A DNA stretch of 51,727 bases from Pseudomonas sp. ANT_H12B (GTDB taxonomy: Bacteria > Pseudomonadota > Gammaproteobacteria > Pseudomonadales > Pseudomonadaceae): NCBI RefSeq assembly GCF_008369325.1, contig NZ_VOBI01000028.1, forward strand, positions 1 to 51,727. Reading direction: 5' to 3'. Shown one piece after another: positions 41,966 to 50,859 of the stretch (position 1 is its first letter; every line of letters starts with the position of its first letter). Below the pieces are notes generated by a model. The model saw only the letters and a list, made by a program, of their open reading frames with translations, did no database searches and had not been told where the DNA came from. A program made the translations under genes and the position numbers.

Positions 41966-42737
41966 TCGATTCTTTCCAGCGCGCCATCAGCCGACGCATG
42001 GCTTGCCAGACATCAGCCTTACGCTGTGGCTCTTCCATTAATAATTCCAGACCCGGCAGTGCCCAGACCGAGCCCAGGCCTTCGACCTGGAGTTCGCGGT
42101 TGTAGGATTCGGCGTTCGCCTCACCGGCAAAACGCACCGCCGGCAGACCGATCAGCCACAAGCAGACGCACGGAGCGTCTTCCAGCCGGGCCGAGAGAAA
42201 ACCTTGCACGAAATCCCGAGCGGCTTCAGGGCCCTGGTCCATGTTGCCCCGGACCAGCAGCGGCCAGCGCACTGGCTCGCCAACGATTTGCGGGCTGTCC
42301 GGCAGGCCGGCGGCGCGCAGCATGTCTTTGAGCAGCAGATAGGCAGGGTCGCGAGTCTGGAACGTTTCGCCTGTGGGTAACTCCACCAACAGCAGGCATC
42401 GACCAGCGCGCAGCAATTGCAGAGCGAAACGCGGTGGCGGCACGACCGGCGCCTTGACCGCGATCGGTGCCTCCTCTTCTTCGACCTTGGCGTTCGTGCG
42501 GGTGCTGGCCAACGATGGCCGTGGCACCTCGATTTTCACCCGCTCTGCCGGTTTGACCACAGGTTCCACGGGCGTTTCAGCCACAGGCACAGGCGCAACC
42601 GGGGCGACGACCAACGGCTCGGGCAGCTCCAGCAGGTCGGGCCGCGAGGGCGCAGCAAAGGGCAATTCGGTGCGCGGCAGCCAGTTGACCACCTGCATGG
42701 CGGTCAAATAAGCGCGACGACGGGACTCGATAAGCAA
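41958..42737 (-). CDS. holD: DNA polymerase III psi subunit, pseudomonad 'cryptic' type
   Basis: A 259-residue protein. The N-terminus (SRRRAYLTAMQVVNWLPR, 5-22) lines up by eye with the chi-binding start of E. coli HolD (SRRDWQLQQLGITQW). A Pro/Val-rich linker (about 32-75) absent from the 137-residue E. coli protein follows, then a C-terminal domain that resembles HolD only in length. P. aeruginosa was shown to have a divergent psi encoded next to rimI, and this gene has that place and size. Psi bridges chi (SSB contact) to the clamp loader. The start is TTG 42737, because starting at ATG 42698 would cut off the conserved N-terminal residues. Confidence 0.75.
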   Translation of the reverse strand: MLIESRRRAYLTAMQVVNWLPRTELPFAAPSRPDLLELPEPLVVAPVAPVPVAETPVEPVVKPAERVKIEVPRPSLASTRTNAKVEEEEAPIAVKAPVVPPPRFALQLLRAGRCLLLVELPTGETFQTRDPAYLLLKDMLRAAGLPDSPQIVGEPVRWPLLVRGNMDQGPEAARDFVQGFLSARLEDAPCVCLWLIGLPAVRFAGEANAESYNRELQVEGLGSVWALPGLELLMEEPQRKADVWQAMRRLMARWKESNE

Positions 42738-42904
42738 AGGTCGGCCACTTGTGGATAACTAAAGTGCGGTGATTCTACCGCCCTTCGCTCAAGATCGCCC
42801 ACGCTTGATCGATAGAAAGCCAACTGTCCGTCCCGAGAGTGAATCGCAACGGACGTGATGCAGTACAATCGCGACTTTTAATCGCCAACCAGCCGGCCAT
42901 TCCG

Positions 42905-44182
42905 ATGATCGAACCCAAGCGCGTCTTGCGCGCCCTCGCTGAACACTGGGCACTTCTGGAGCCACTGTGCGAGCACTTCGACCAAGGCACACTGAGCCTC
43001 AACGAATTGCGTTCACAGTTGGCCGCCCAGCAACTGGACAGTACGCCGCAGGACATCACCAGCCTGCTGGACGTGTGGATCCGCCTCGACATTCTGGTTC
43101 CCGTGGCGAAAAGCCCGAACCGTTTCGAGCTCAATGCGCAGATTCACGACTTCCTCGCTTACCTGCGCCGTGAACACCGTCTGGGCCTGTGCCTGGAGAT
43201 CGAAGCCTATTTGCGTCACCTCGAACGCCTGGCCGGTTATATCCAGGACGCCTTCGACATCCGTGACGGCCACGACCTGGCGCGCCAGTTGCGCCTGCTC
43301 GACATGCGCGTACGGGATGTATTGAAGAAACTCGCCAACGACGAACAAGCCCTGGTGGCTGTCGCCGAGCGGGCCAAGACCAGCGACCGGCAGATTCCAC
43401 TGCGTCAGCGTTACGCTGAAGTGCTGGCGACCTGGGACGAATACGTCGAGCCGATGATTCAACTGGTGAACGCCGACGGCGCCTTCGAACAAGGCGTGCG
43501 CAAGGTCGAGAACGTGCTGCTGAAGATGCTCACCGAACAGCAGCGCCTCGGCCATCTGGTCGACGACGACATGCTGCTGCGCACCCACGCGCGCATCCTC
43601 GAAATGCAGACCAGCGCTCAACTGACCCTGCGTCACGCCCGCGAGCTGTTGCTGCCGCTGCGTGAAGAAGCCCGCCGTCACAACGCCGTGACCCGTGGCG
43701 CGGCGCTGGCCTTGTCGGCCATTCGCCGTAAGGGCATCGATGCGGTGCCGCAAGCCGCCATGCCGATGTTCACTCGCCCGCAAAGCACCTTCTTGGGCAG
43801 CGCCAGTCAGGTCGAAGCCTACGTTTACGCGTTGGCCCGTTTCGAGCCGAAACCGGCGCGCTTCCCCAAGGCCCACAAAACGCAGAAAGGTGAAGCACCG
43901 CGCGCGCCACGCACGGTTCGGGAAATGCTCGAACGTTGCGAAGACGCCCTGCCGATGCCGGACCTGATGACCTGGTTGCTGGAGCAGGAGCCGGACGGCG
44001 CCACCGACGAATTGCTGTATTGGTTCTCGCGCCTGTCGCGGGAAAAGCGCTTCACACGCGAGCGTCTGGAACGCCGCGATTACCACACTCACGAGCATCA
44101 GGTCAGCCTGCGCTCCTTCGCCCTGCTCTCGGCCCGCGACTGCGCCGCCGAGGATTCTGCGAGCATCCCACATGCATCTTGA
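42905..44182 (+). CDS. mksF: Condensin subunit MksF (kleisin)
   Basis: A 425-residue kleisin of the MksBEF (MukBEF-like) chromosome-organising complex. Kleisins bridge the SMC heads and bind MksE. It is all helical: an N-terminal winged-helix region (about 1-90), a long helical middle (RQLRLLDMRVRDVLKK, EQGVRKVENVLLKM) and a C-terminal winged helix (about 370-415). The start is ATG 42905; an earlier in-frame start at 42839 has no RBS. Its end overlaps mksE by 11 bases. It diverges from holD over 167 bp. Confidence 0.9.
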   Translation: MIEPKRVLRALAEHWALLEPLCEHFDQGTLSLNELRSQLAAQQLDSTPQDITSLLDVWIRLDILVPVAKSPNRFELNAQIHDFLAYLRREHRLGLCLEIEAYLRHLERLAGYIQDAFDIRDGHDLARQLRLLDMRVRDVLKKLANDEQALVAVAERAKTSDRQIPLRQRYAEVLATWDEYVEPMIQLVNADGAFEQGVRKVENVLLKMLTEQQRLGHLVDDDMLLRTHARILEMQTSAQLTLRHARELLLPLREEARRHNAVTRGAALALSAIRRKGIDAVPQAAMPMFTRPQSTFLGSASQVEAYVYALARFEPKPARFPKAHKTQKGEAPRAPRTVREMLERCEDALPMPDLMTWLLEQEPDGATDELLYWFSRLSREKRFTRERLERRDYHTHEHQVSLRSFALLSARDCAAEDSASIPHAS

Positions 44183-44873
44183 TCTATCCGAACTGTCCCA
44201 GCTGGCACCGATCTTTCGCGAGCTGTTCAAGGGCTACCACGTCAGTCGCCGCGATCCTGAGCTGTACGCGCAACTGTCGAACTTCCAGGACCAGTACCGC
44301 ACGCTGTTCCGGGCGCTGGGCTATGAGTTGGTCTGCGACACCCGTGGTTTCTATTACTTTGTGCCGGACCTCGCTGCGGCGGCGGTAAACAAGACGGCGC
44401 AACGTCTGGCGCTGTTCACCTTCATCCTCGTCGAGCACCTGGCCGACCAGGGCCGCGACCCGGTCGCCGTGCTCGACGGGGGCAGCCTCGGTCGCGATGA
44501 ATTGCCGTCGCTGCTGGAAAAGTACCGCGACCTGTTCATCCAGGCCGAAGTGCAGACCGTCGAAGAACTCGAAGAAAAAATCATGCGCCGCATGACCCAA
44601 CTCGGTTTCGCCGGCGAAGAAAACGGCATCTACCGTTTCCTGCCGCCGATGCACCGCTTCCTCGATGTCTGCCTGTCGGTCCAGCAGGATCGTGATCTGG
44701 CCGCCAGCCTGCACAGCGTCTTGCCGCTGCCGGTTCCGGTGCTGATCGACGACGACAGTGACGAAAAGCTGCTGCAAACCGATGATCCGCTGGACTTGAG
44801 TGACTTCGAAGAAGAAAGCGAAGAAGACGCCATGGCCCGCGCCATTGCCGAAGAACAGGAGACCGACGCATGA
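44172..44873 (+). CDS. mksE: Condensin subunit MksE
   Basis: A 233-residue KITE-type (tandem winged-helix) subunit that joins MksF to the SMC heads. It begins MHLDLSELSQLAPIFRELFK. Motifs are GYELVCDTRGFYYFVPD (about 57-73) and QRLALFTFILVEHLADQG (about 81-98). The C-terminus is strongly acidic (DLSDFEEESEEDA), as in MukE-like proteins. It overlaps mksF by 11 bases and mksB by 4 (ATGA), indicating coupled translation of a fixed-ratio complex. Confidence 0.9.
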   Translation: MHLDLSELSQLAPIFRELFKGYHVSRRDPELYAQLSNFQDQYRTLFRALGYELVCDTRGFYYFVPDLAAAAVNKTAQRLALFTFILVEHLADQGRDPVAVLDGGSLGRDELPSLLEKYRDLFIQAEVQTVEELEEKIMRRMTQLGFAGEENGIYRFLPPMHRFLDVCLSVQQDRDLAASLHSVLPLPVPVLIDDDSDEKLLQTDDPLDLSDFEEESEEDAMARAIAEEQETDA

Positions 44874-47710
44874 GCAAGGAACGCTACGGCATTGGCCGCT
44901 TCGCCCTTTTGAACACCGCCGGTTACAGCCTCGGCCTGTTCCCGCTGGAAGAACCCTTGTCGGTTTACGGCGCGAACAACCTCGGTAAATCCGCCTCGAT
45001 CAACGCCTTGCAATTCCCGATCCTGGCGCGCATGTCGGACATGAGTTTCGGCAAGTACAGTCTGGAACAATCCCGTCGTTTCTACTTCGCCTCGGACACC
45101 AGTTACATCCTGGTCGAAGTCTCGCTGCCCCACGGCCCACATGTGATCGGCGTGGTCGGTCGCGGCCCGGGCGGTGGTTTCGGTCACCAGTTCTTTGCCT
45201 ACGCCGGCAAACTCGACCTGGCCCATTACCAGAAGAACGACACCTGCCTGCGCCAGAAAGAATTGTTCACCAACCTTGAGCGCGAAGGCTTGAAAGCCTA
45301 CGAACTCAAGCCGGATGAACTGCGTCGCTTGCTGGTCGGCGGTCACACCTCGATCCCGCTGGACCTGACGCTGATCCCGCTGCGCTCCACCAGCGAGCAG
45401 AGCCTGAAAACCTTCCGCGCACTGTTCATCAACCTGCTGCACATGCGCGAAATTACTGCGGCCAAGCTCAAGCAATTGTTCCTCGATGCCTTCGAACACA
45501 GCCTGCGTTCCGGTAGCGTTGACTACATCGCGGCGTGCGAAGAAGCGTTCCGCGATGTACGACGCATGGAGCAGGACTACAACTCGCTGGTCACCGCCGG
45601 CCCGTTGGTCGAAGCCCTCGCGGCAGGCGTGACGCAGCGCAATATCCTGCGCGGCAAACTGCACCGGATCTCACCGCTGCTCGACTCCCTGCTCGGCACC
45701 TGGTCGGACTACGCCAGTGCGCGCAAGGAAGAGCTGACGATTCAGGCCGAGCACTACCGCAACGAGCAAGACGCCCTGCAAAACGATCAGCGTGGCGGCA
45801 CTCAGGAGCTGATGCGCCTGGAGCGGGAAATCACCGGCATCCAGCGCTGGCTCGGCGAGTTGTCGGTGCTAAAGCATCGCTTCGCGCTGGTCGATGACGT
45901 CAAAGTCCTGGAGCAGCAACTGCTCGCGGCCAAGGACGCGCACGATGAATTGGCCGGTGCGCTGGCGCAGTCGCGACAGTTCAGCGCCGAAGATCTGGAA
46001 GAGCGTCTGCGGGATCTGGAAAAACGCCTGAAGTCGGTTAAGCAGCAGCTAGATCACGCCGACAACAACAGCTACGCCCGTCTGCGAGAGGAATTCTCGC
46101 AACAGGATGTCGAGCGCCTGATGCGTCTGTTCAACAGCGCGTTGTTCAGCCTGCCGTTGGGCGAACACGGCATTACGCTGGACGAGGACGGTCAGTGGGT
46201 CAAATCCATGGAGCTGATCCTCGATGGCTTCAAAGGCGAGCGCTTCGAAGTGCCGGGCCTGTCCATCGACATCTCGCACATCGAGCCGCCGGCCCTGCAA
46301 GCCTTGGCTGACCGCGCGGCATTGCGCGATCAGAAAGAGCGTCTGGAGAAAGAGCTCAAGCAACTGAAAACCCAAGCTGCCGTGGCAGCCGACCGCGCGG
46401 CCAGCAAGACCCAGACCGAAGCGCTGTACCAGCAAGTGCTGGATGCGCAAAAAGCGCTGGAAGACTTCCGCCGCTCGCAAACCTTGAGCGCCGAAGAAGA
46501 CGACAAGCTGGAACAACTGGCGCAGATGGAAGCCGCGCAGGAAGAATTGAAACGTTCCAGCGATGCCTTCACCGAACGCGTCCAGCAACTGTCGGCCAAG
46601 CTGCAATTGGTCGGCCGACAGATCGGCGACATGGAAGCCAAGCAACGCACCCTCGACGACGCCCTGCGCCGCCGTCAGCTGTTGCCCGCAGACCTGCCGT
46701 TCGGTACGCCGTTCATGGACCCGATCGATGATTCCATGGACAACTTGCTGCCGTTGCTCAATGACTATCAGGACAGCTGGCAGGGTTTGCAGCGCAGCGA
46801 TGGTCAGATCGAGGCGCTGTACGCTCAGGTGCGCCTCAAGGGTGTGGCCAAGTTCGACAGCGAAGACGATATGGAACGTCGCCTGCAACTGCTGATCAAC
46901 GCTTACGCACACCGCACCGACGAAGCGCTGACCCTTGGCAAGGCGCGCCGTGCGGCGGTCACCGACATCGCCCGGACCCTGCGCAACATCCGCAGCGACT
47001 ACGACAGCCTCGAGCATCAACTGGCGCTGTTCAACCGCGAGATCAACAAGCGTCAGGTCTCCAACCTGCAGAGCTTCCGTATCGTGCTCGCGCCGAACAA
47101 GGAAGCGCTCAAGCACATCGACCAGATCATCCACAGCGCCGGCCAGTACGAAGAAGGCGAAACCCTTTCGGTCTTCGACCTGAGCCAAAGCGCTGATCAG
47201 GACAACAAGAACGAAGAGGCCAAGGAATACCTCGCGCGTCTGGTGGCGGCGAACCACAACCAGCTCGGCCTCAAGGACTTGTTCGAGCTGGCGTTCGAAA
47301 TTACCAAGGTCAACGGTCAACCGGTTATCCACACCGACATTGATGGCGCTGCGTCCAACGGCACCACCATGACCATCAAGGCGCTGACCAACATGTACTT
47401 GTTGCTGCACTTGATGGACCGCGACCAGGCCGGTCGCGTGCGCCTGCCGTACTACCTCGACGAGGCGGCGGACATCGACGAGAAGAACCAGGCAGCACTG
47501 CTGGAAACCAGTCTGCAACTGGGCTTCGTACCGATCCTGGCGAGTGTGAAGCCGCAGGTCTGCGCCAGTGTCGCCATCGACCTGGAAGGTGGCAGCGGGC
47601 CGAACGGGATCTACATCGACGAGGCGGACTGGAAGTACATTCGTCGTCACGATGAAGTGAAGGCTGCCGTTAATGTTGAAGCGGATGAGCCTGAGCTGGA
47701 TGCAGTCTGA
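44870..47710 (+). CDS. mksB: Condensin subunit MksB (SMC-like ATPase)
   Basis: A 946-residue SMC-like ATPase that loads on DNA with MksF and MksE to fold the chromosome. Walker A GANNLGKSAS is at 34-43; long coiled coils at about 290-420 and 480-640 (rich in E, Q, L, K) flank a hinge, and the C-terminal head holds Walker B LPYYLDEAADIDEKNQ near 860-875. It is shorter than E. coli MukB (about 1,480), as is normal for MksB. No mksG (TOPRIM nuclease) follows: a terminator, a REP doublet and pqiB come next. This is therefore the chromosome-maintenance form rather than a Wadjet-type plasmid defence set, judged by what is in the window. Confidence 0.93.
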   Translation: MSKERYGIGRFALLNTAGYSLGLFPLEEPLSVYGANNLGKSASINALQFPILARMSDMSFGKYSLEQSRRFYFASDTSYILVEVSLPHGPHVIGVVGRGPGGGFGHQFFAYAGKLDLAHYQKNDTCLRQKELFTNLEREGLKAYELKPDELRRLLVGGHTSIPLDLTLIPLRSTSEQSLKTFRALFINLLHMREITAAKLKQLFLDAFEHSLRSGSVDYIAACEEAFRDVRRMEQDYNSLVTAGPLVEALAAGVTQRNILRGKLHRISPLLDSLLGTWSDYASARKEELTIQAEHYRNEQDALQNDQRGGTQELMRLEREITGIQRWLGELSVLKHRFALVDDVKVLEQQLLAAKDAHDELAGALAQSRQFSAEDLEERLRDLEKRLKSVKQQLDHADNNSYARLREEFSQQDVERLMRLFNSALFSLPLGEHGITLDEDGQWVKSMELILDGFKGERFEVPGLSIDISHIEPPALQALADRAALRDQKERLEKELKQLKTQAAVAADRAASKTQTEALYQQVLDAQKALEDFRRSQTLSAEEDDKLEQLAQMEAAQEELKRSSDAFTERVQQLSAKLQLVGRQIGDMEAKQRTLDDALRRRQLLPADLPFGTPFMDPIDDSMDNLLPLLNDYQDSWQGLQRSDGQIEALYAQVRLKGVAKFDSEDDMERRLQLLINAYAHRTDEALTLGKARRAAVTDIARTLRNIRSDYDSLEHQLALFNREINKRQVSNLQSFRIVLAPNKEALKHIDQIIHSAGQYEEGETLSVFDLSQSADQDNKNEEAKEYLARLVAANHNQLGLKDLFELAFEITKVNGQPVIHTDIDGAASNGTTMTIKALTNMYLLLHLMDRDQAGRVRLPYYLDEAADIDEKNQAALLETSLQLGFVPILASVKPQVCASVAIDLEGGSGPNGIYIDEADWKYIRRHDEVKAAVNVEADEPELDAV

Positions 47711-47731
47711 TTTGCGTTAATCGAAGGCAAT

Positions 47732-47768
47732 AAAAAAGGCCGCGATCCAATGGACCGCGGCCTTTTTT
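47732..47768 (+). terminator. Rho-independent terminator after mksB
   Basis: AAAAAAGGCCGCG pairs with CGCGGCCTTTTTT around an 11-base loop, with T7 at the end. The A-run lets it act toward minus as well. Confidence 0.92.
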
Positions 47769-47810
47769 TGTGTGCTGGTTTGAGACTTTCAGTGAACCAG
47801 AGGCCCCCTT

Positions 47811-47899
47811 CGCGGGCAAGCCCGCTCCCACATTGGGTCTATGTCGGTCAAAGCATTTGTGTACGACACCGATTAAATGTGGGAGCGGGCTTGCCCGCG
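47811..47899. repeat. REP doublet (REPIN-like) between mksB and pqiB
   Basis: CGCGGGCAAGCCCGCTCCCACA (47811-47832) and its perfect inverted copy TGTGGGAGCGGGCTTGCCCGCG (47878-47899) are separated by 45 bases. Same family as 41428 and 37181. It lies between the convergent mksB and pqiB genes. Confidence 0.87.
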
Positions 47900-47933
47900 A
47901 AAGCGTCGTCACAGACACCCAATTTATTACCTG

Positions 47934-50237
47934 CTACTGACCTATCGAAATCTTCGGCGCCCAGGTCAGCCATTCATCTTCGAACTTGTCGAACAGCGGA
48001 AACGTCTGCTCAGGTCGCGCCGGGCTGCCCATGCGCTCACCGTCCGGCGTGGCGAAAGCGATACCGCCCTGAATCAGTGTCTCCAGTGATTCGGTGCGTA
48101 CCGTCGCACCTTTGAACAAACCGTAGTCGAAGCCAAATCCGCTGGTGTTCCAGAAACGCGTACCGCCGCGCACCAATGTCGCGTACTTCGGCTCGATCAG
48201 GATGTGGACCAACACACGATCCGCGGTCTGACCCAACTCATAGCCAGTCACCTTGCCCACTGTAATTTCGCGATAGGTCACCGGCACACCGGTTTTCAGC
48301 GAACCACGACGGGCCGCGCTCAACACCAGACTCAAACCGGCTTCCTGTTTGGCAGTCTCTGGTGGATTGGTCAGGGCGATGAAGTTCTTCTGTGGACCGA
48401 GGTTTTTCGCTGCCGGTTGCACTTCGATGTATTGGCCAGTGACCAGCGTTTCGAGGTTCGAGGTTTTGATCAGACCCAATTCAGGCTTGACCACCCAGAA
48501 CTGACTGCCGACCCGAGCGATGCGCTCCGGTACTTCGGTGATGCGTGCAGTCAGCATCACCGATTGCAGGTCATCCGTGAGGTCGACATCTTCAATTTTG
48601 CCGACATCCAGGCCTTTGAAGCGGATCGGTGTCCCAGTGCGCAGACCATCGGCACGATCGACCTTGATCGTTACCACGGCGCCTTTCTGGTTTGCCTCAT
48701 CATGGCTGGCAAACAGACGGAAACGTGGAATTCGCTTCTGCAACGGCGCCTTGGCTTCCGGGGTTTCGAAGGCAATACCACCGGCCATCAGGCTTTGCAG
48801 TGACTCACTTTTGACCTGGATTCCGCCGGTCAGTCCACCCGTGAGCGTAATGCCGCTGGCATTCCAGAATCGCGTCGAGGCGTTGACCAGACCTTCATAT
48901 TCTTTCTCGATGTGTACGCCGATCACCAACTGTTTTTTGGTGCGCGAGAACTGATAGCTCTGAACCGAACCGACTTTGACCTGCTTGTAGAGAATCGGGC
49001 TGCCGACTTCCAGTGAGCCCAGGTTCTCGGTGAACAACACCAGGTGCAGGCCCGGCGAACGCAGGTCCAGCGGCGGCGCCTTGGGTCGCGCCACGAACTC
49101 GCGCTGTGGCGCTGCGCCTTTGTCGCCTGGGCGCACGGCGATGTAGTTACCTTTGACCAGGGCCTCCAGTCCGGTGATCCCGGCAAGGGAGATCGACGGT
49201 TTGACTACCCAGAACTGCGTTCCGTCGACCAGATAATCCTCGGCCAATGGATCGAGAGTCAACTCAGCACTGGCGCCGGACAAATCCGGATCAATCTTCA
49301 GCGCCTTGAGCGTGCCGACTTGGATGCCTTTGTACATCACTGGCGTACGCCCGGCCTGCAGGCCCTCGAAGTCGCTGAGTTTGACCTTGACCCGGATACC
49401 GGCAGCCGCCGCATCGAAATCTTCGTAGAGACGGAACGGCAGGCTTGGGTCGGTGGGCGGACTGTCCTTGCGGTTCTCCGGTGTAGCAAACGCAATCCCG
49501 CCAGCGACGATGCTCGCCAGGGACTCACTGCGCACTTTCACACCCGACAGGTTGGCGTCGATACTAATGCCGCTGGCGTTCCAGAAACGCGTGTGTTTAC
49601 GCACAAGTTTGGCGTAAGTGGGTTCGATGAAGACCTTGAGTTCTACGGTGCTTTGGTCTTCGGACAGCAGGTAACTTTTGATCTGTCCAACGCGGATTTG
49701 CTTGTAGAACACCGGGCTGCCGCGATTCAGCGAACCAAGACGATCAGCCTTGATGGTCAGGTGCAAACCGGGCTGGGCGTCCGACAGCGGCGGCTCTTCG
49801 GCCAGGGCTTTGAACTTACGGGTTGATTCACCCTCGCCCGGGCTGATCGCGACGTAGTTACCCGAGACCAGCGTCTCCAGACCCGTGATACCGGCCAGGG
49901 TTACACTCGGTTTGACCAGCCAGAAACGGGTGCTGGTCCGCAGGTATGGCTCAACGTCCTTGTTCATCTCGACGGTGGCGATAACGCCCTTGGAGGAGCC
50001 TTCATCGTCGAGTTTGAGGGTTTTCACCTTGCCGACGGACATACCTTTGTAGACCACTTCGGTCTTATTGGCCTGAATGCCCTCTCCGCTTTCGAAGCGG
50101 ACCTGAATCTCGATGCCGGTTTCGTTGTAGGCACGCCATGCAAGCCAGCCGCCGATGATCAGGGCGATCAGGGGCAACACCCAAATGGCTGACCAGTTCG
50201 AAGCCGGTCGGGTTTTCGCTGTAGGCAAATCAGTCAT
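47934..50237 (-). CDS. pqiB: PqiB/LetB-like MCE-domain protein with six MCE repeats
   Basis: A 767-residue periplasmic tunnel protein anchored by one N-terminal helix (about 18-36). Six MCE domains follow at roughly 118-residue spacing, each recognisable by the Y/F-K-x-x-x-V-G-x strand: YKGMSVGKV, YKQIRVGQI, YKGIQVGTL, YKQVKVGSV, FKGLDVGKI and YREITVGKV. E. coli PqiB has three MCE domains and LetB seven. MCE proteins of this kind stack into hexameric tubes that carry lipids between the inner and outer membranes. It overlaps the upstream pqiA-type gene by 8 bases. Confidence 0.92.
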   Translation of the reverse strand: MTDLPTAKTRPASNWSAIWVLPLIALIIGGWLAWRAYNETGIEIQVRFESGEGIQANKTEVVYKGMSVGKVKTLKLDDEGSSKGVIATVEMNKDVEPYLRTSTRFWLVKPSVTLAGITGLETLVSGNYVAISPGEGESTRKFKALAEEPPLSDAQPGLHLTIKADRLGSLNRGSPVFYKQIRVGQIKSYLLSEDQSTVELKVFIEPTYAKLVRKHTRFWNASGISIDANLSGVKVRSESLASIVAGGIAFATPENRKDSPPTDPSLPFRLYEDFDAAAAGIRVKVKLSDFEGLQAGRTPVMYKGIQVGTLKALKIDPDLSGASAELTLDPLAEDYLVDGTQFWVVKPSISLAGITGLEALVKGNYIAVRPGDKGAAPQREFVARPKAPPLDLRSPGLHLVLFTENLGSLEVGSPILYKQVKVGSVQSYQFSRTKKQLVIGVHIEKEYEGLVNASTRFWNASGITLTGGLTGGIQVKSESLQSLMAGGIAFETPEAKAPLQKRIPRFRLFASHDEANQKGAVVTIKVDRADGLRTGTPIRFKGLDVGKIEDVDLTDDLQSVMLTARITEVPERIARVGSQFWVVKPELGLIKTSNLETLVTGQYIEVQPAAKNLGPQKNFIALTNPPETAKQEAGLSLVLSAARRGSLKTGVPVTYREITVGKVTGYELGQTADRVLVHILIEPKYATLVRGGTRFWNTSGFGFDYGLFKGATVRTESLETLIQGGIAFATPDGERMGSPARPEQTFPLFDKFEDEWLTWAPKISIGQ

Positions 50238-50859
50238 GGTCGTCGTCCGACTCCGTGTTATCCCAAATCAGTCGGGGATCGAAAGTTACTGCGGCAAGCA
50301 TCGTCAGAATCACCACACTGGCGAAGGCGATGGCGCCAAGATTGGCTTCGACGCTGGCAAGCCGTCCGAAATTTACAACCGCCACCAGGATGGCGATCAC
50401 AAAGATATCCAGCATCGACCAGCGGCCAATGAACTCGATAAAGCGATACATCCAAATACGTTGGCGAGCCGACAGTGGCTGGTGCCGCTGTACGGAAAAA
50501 AGAAGCAGCCCGATGCCCACCAATTTGAACGTCGGTACCAGAATGCTGGCAATAAAAACCACGGCGGCGATTGGAATCATGCCGTGCTGAACCAGTTGGA
50601 TCACCCCGGACATGATGGTGCTGGGATCGCCCTGCCCCAGTGAACTGACGGTCATGATCGGCAATACGTTGGCCGGGATGTAGAGAACCGCTGCGGTAAC
50701 CAGCAGCGCCCAGGTACGCATCACACTGTTCGGGCGACGGGCGTGAACCAGCGCACCGCAACGGGTGCAGACCTGCTCGTCGGTGTCGGCTTCCTGCTTG
50801 TTCAATTCATGGCATTCAGCGCAAATCAGAATGCCTGCATCAATCGCCCGCATGGGCAT
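50230..50859 (-). CDS. pqiA: PqiA-domain integral membrane protein (second LetA half)
   Basis: A 209-residue inner-membrane protein. An N-terminal zinc ribbon has CAECHE (13-18) and CTRCGA (about 32-37), then four membrane helices (from about 50) with the PqiA-family ALLVTAAVLYIPANVLPIM segment. PqiA/LetA partners deliver or receive lipid at the base of the MCE tube. It overlaps the first pqiA by 20 bases and pqiB by 8. E. coli LetA is one chain with two such modules; here they are separate genes. Confidence 0.9.
   Translation of the reverse strand: MPMRAIDAGILICAECHELNKQEADTDEQVCTRCGALVHARRPNSVMRTWALLVTAAVLYIPANVLPIMTVSSLGQGDPSTIMSGVIQLVQHGMIPIAAVVFIASILVPTFKLVGIGLLLFSVQRHQPLSARQRIWMYRFIEFIGRWSMLDIFVIAILVAVVNFGRLASVEANLGAIAFASVVILTMLAAVTFDPRLIWDNTESDDDHD

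Noticed and set aside
42905..47710. Wadjet-type plasmid defence system
   Set aside because: No mksG/jetD nuclease gene is present beside mksFEB, and the surrounding genes are housekeeping.
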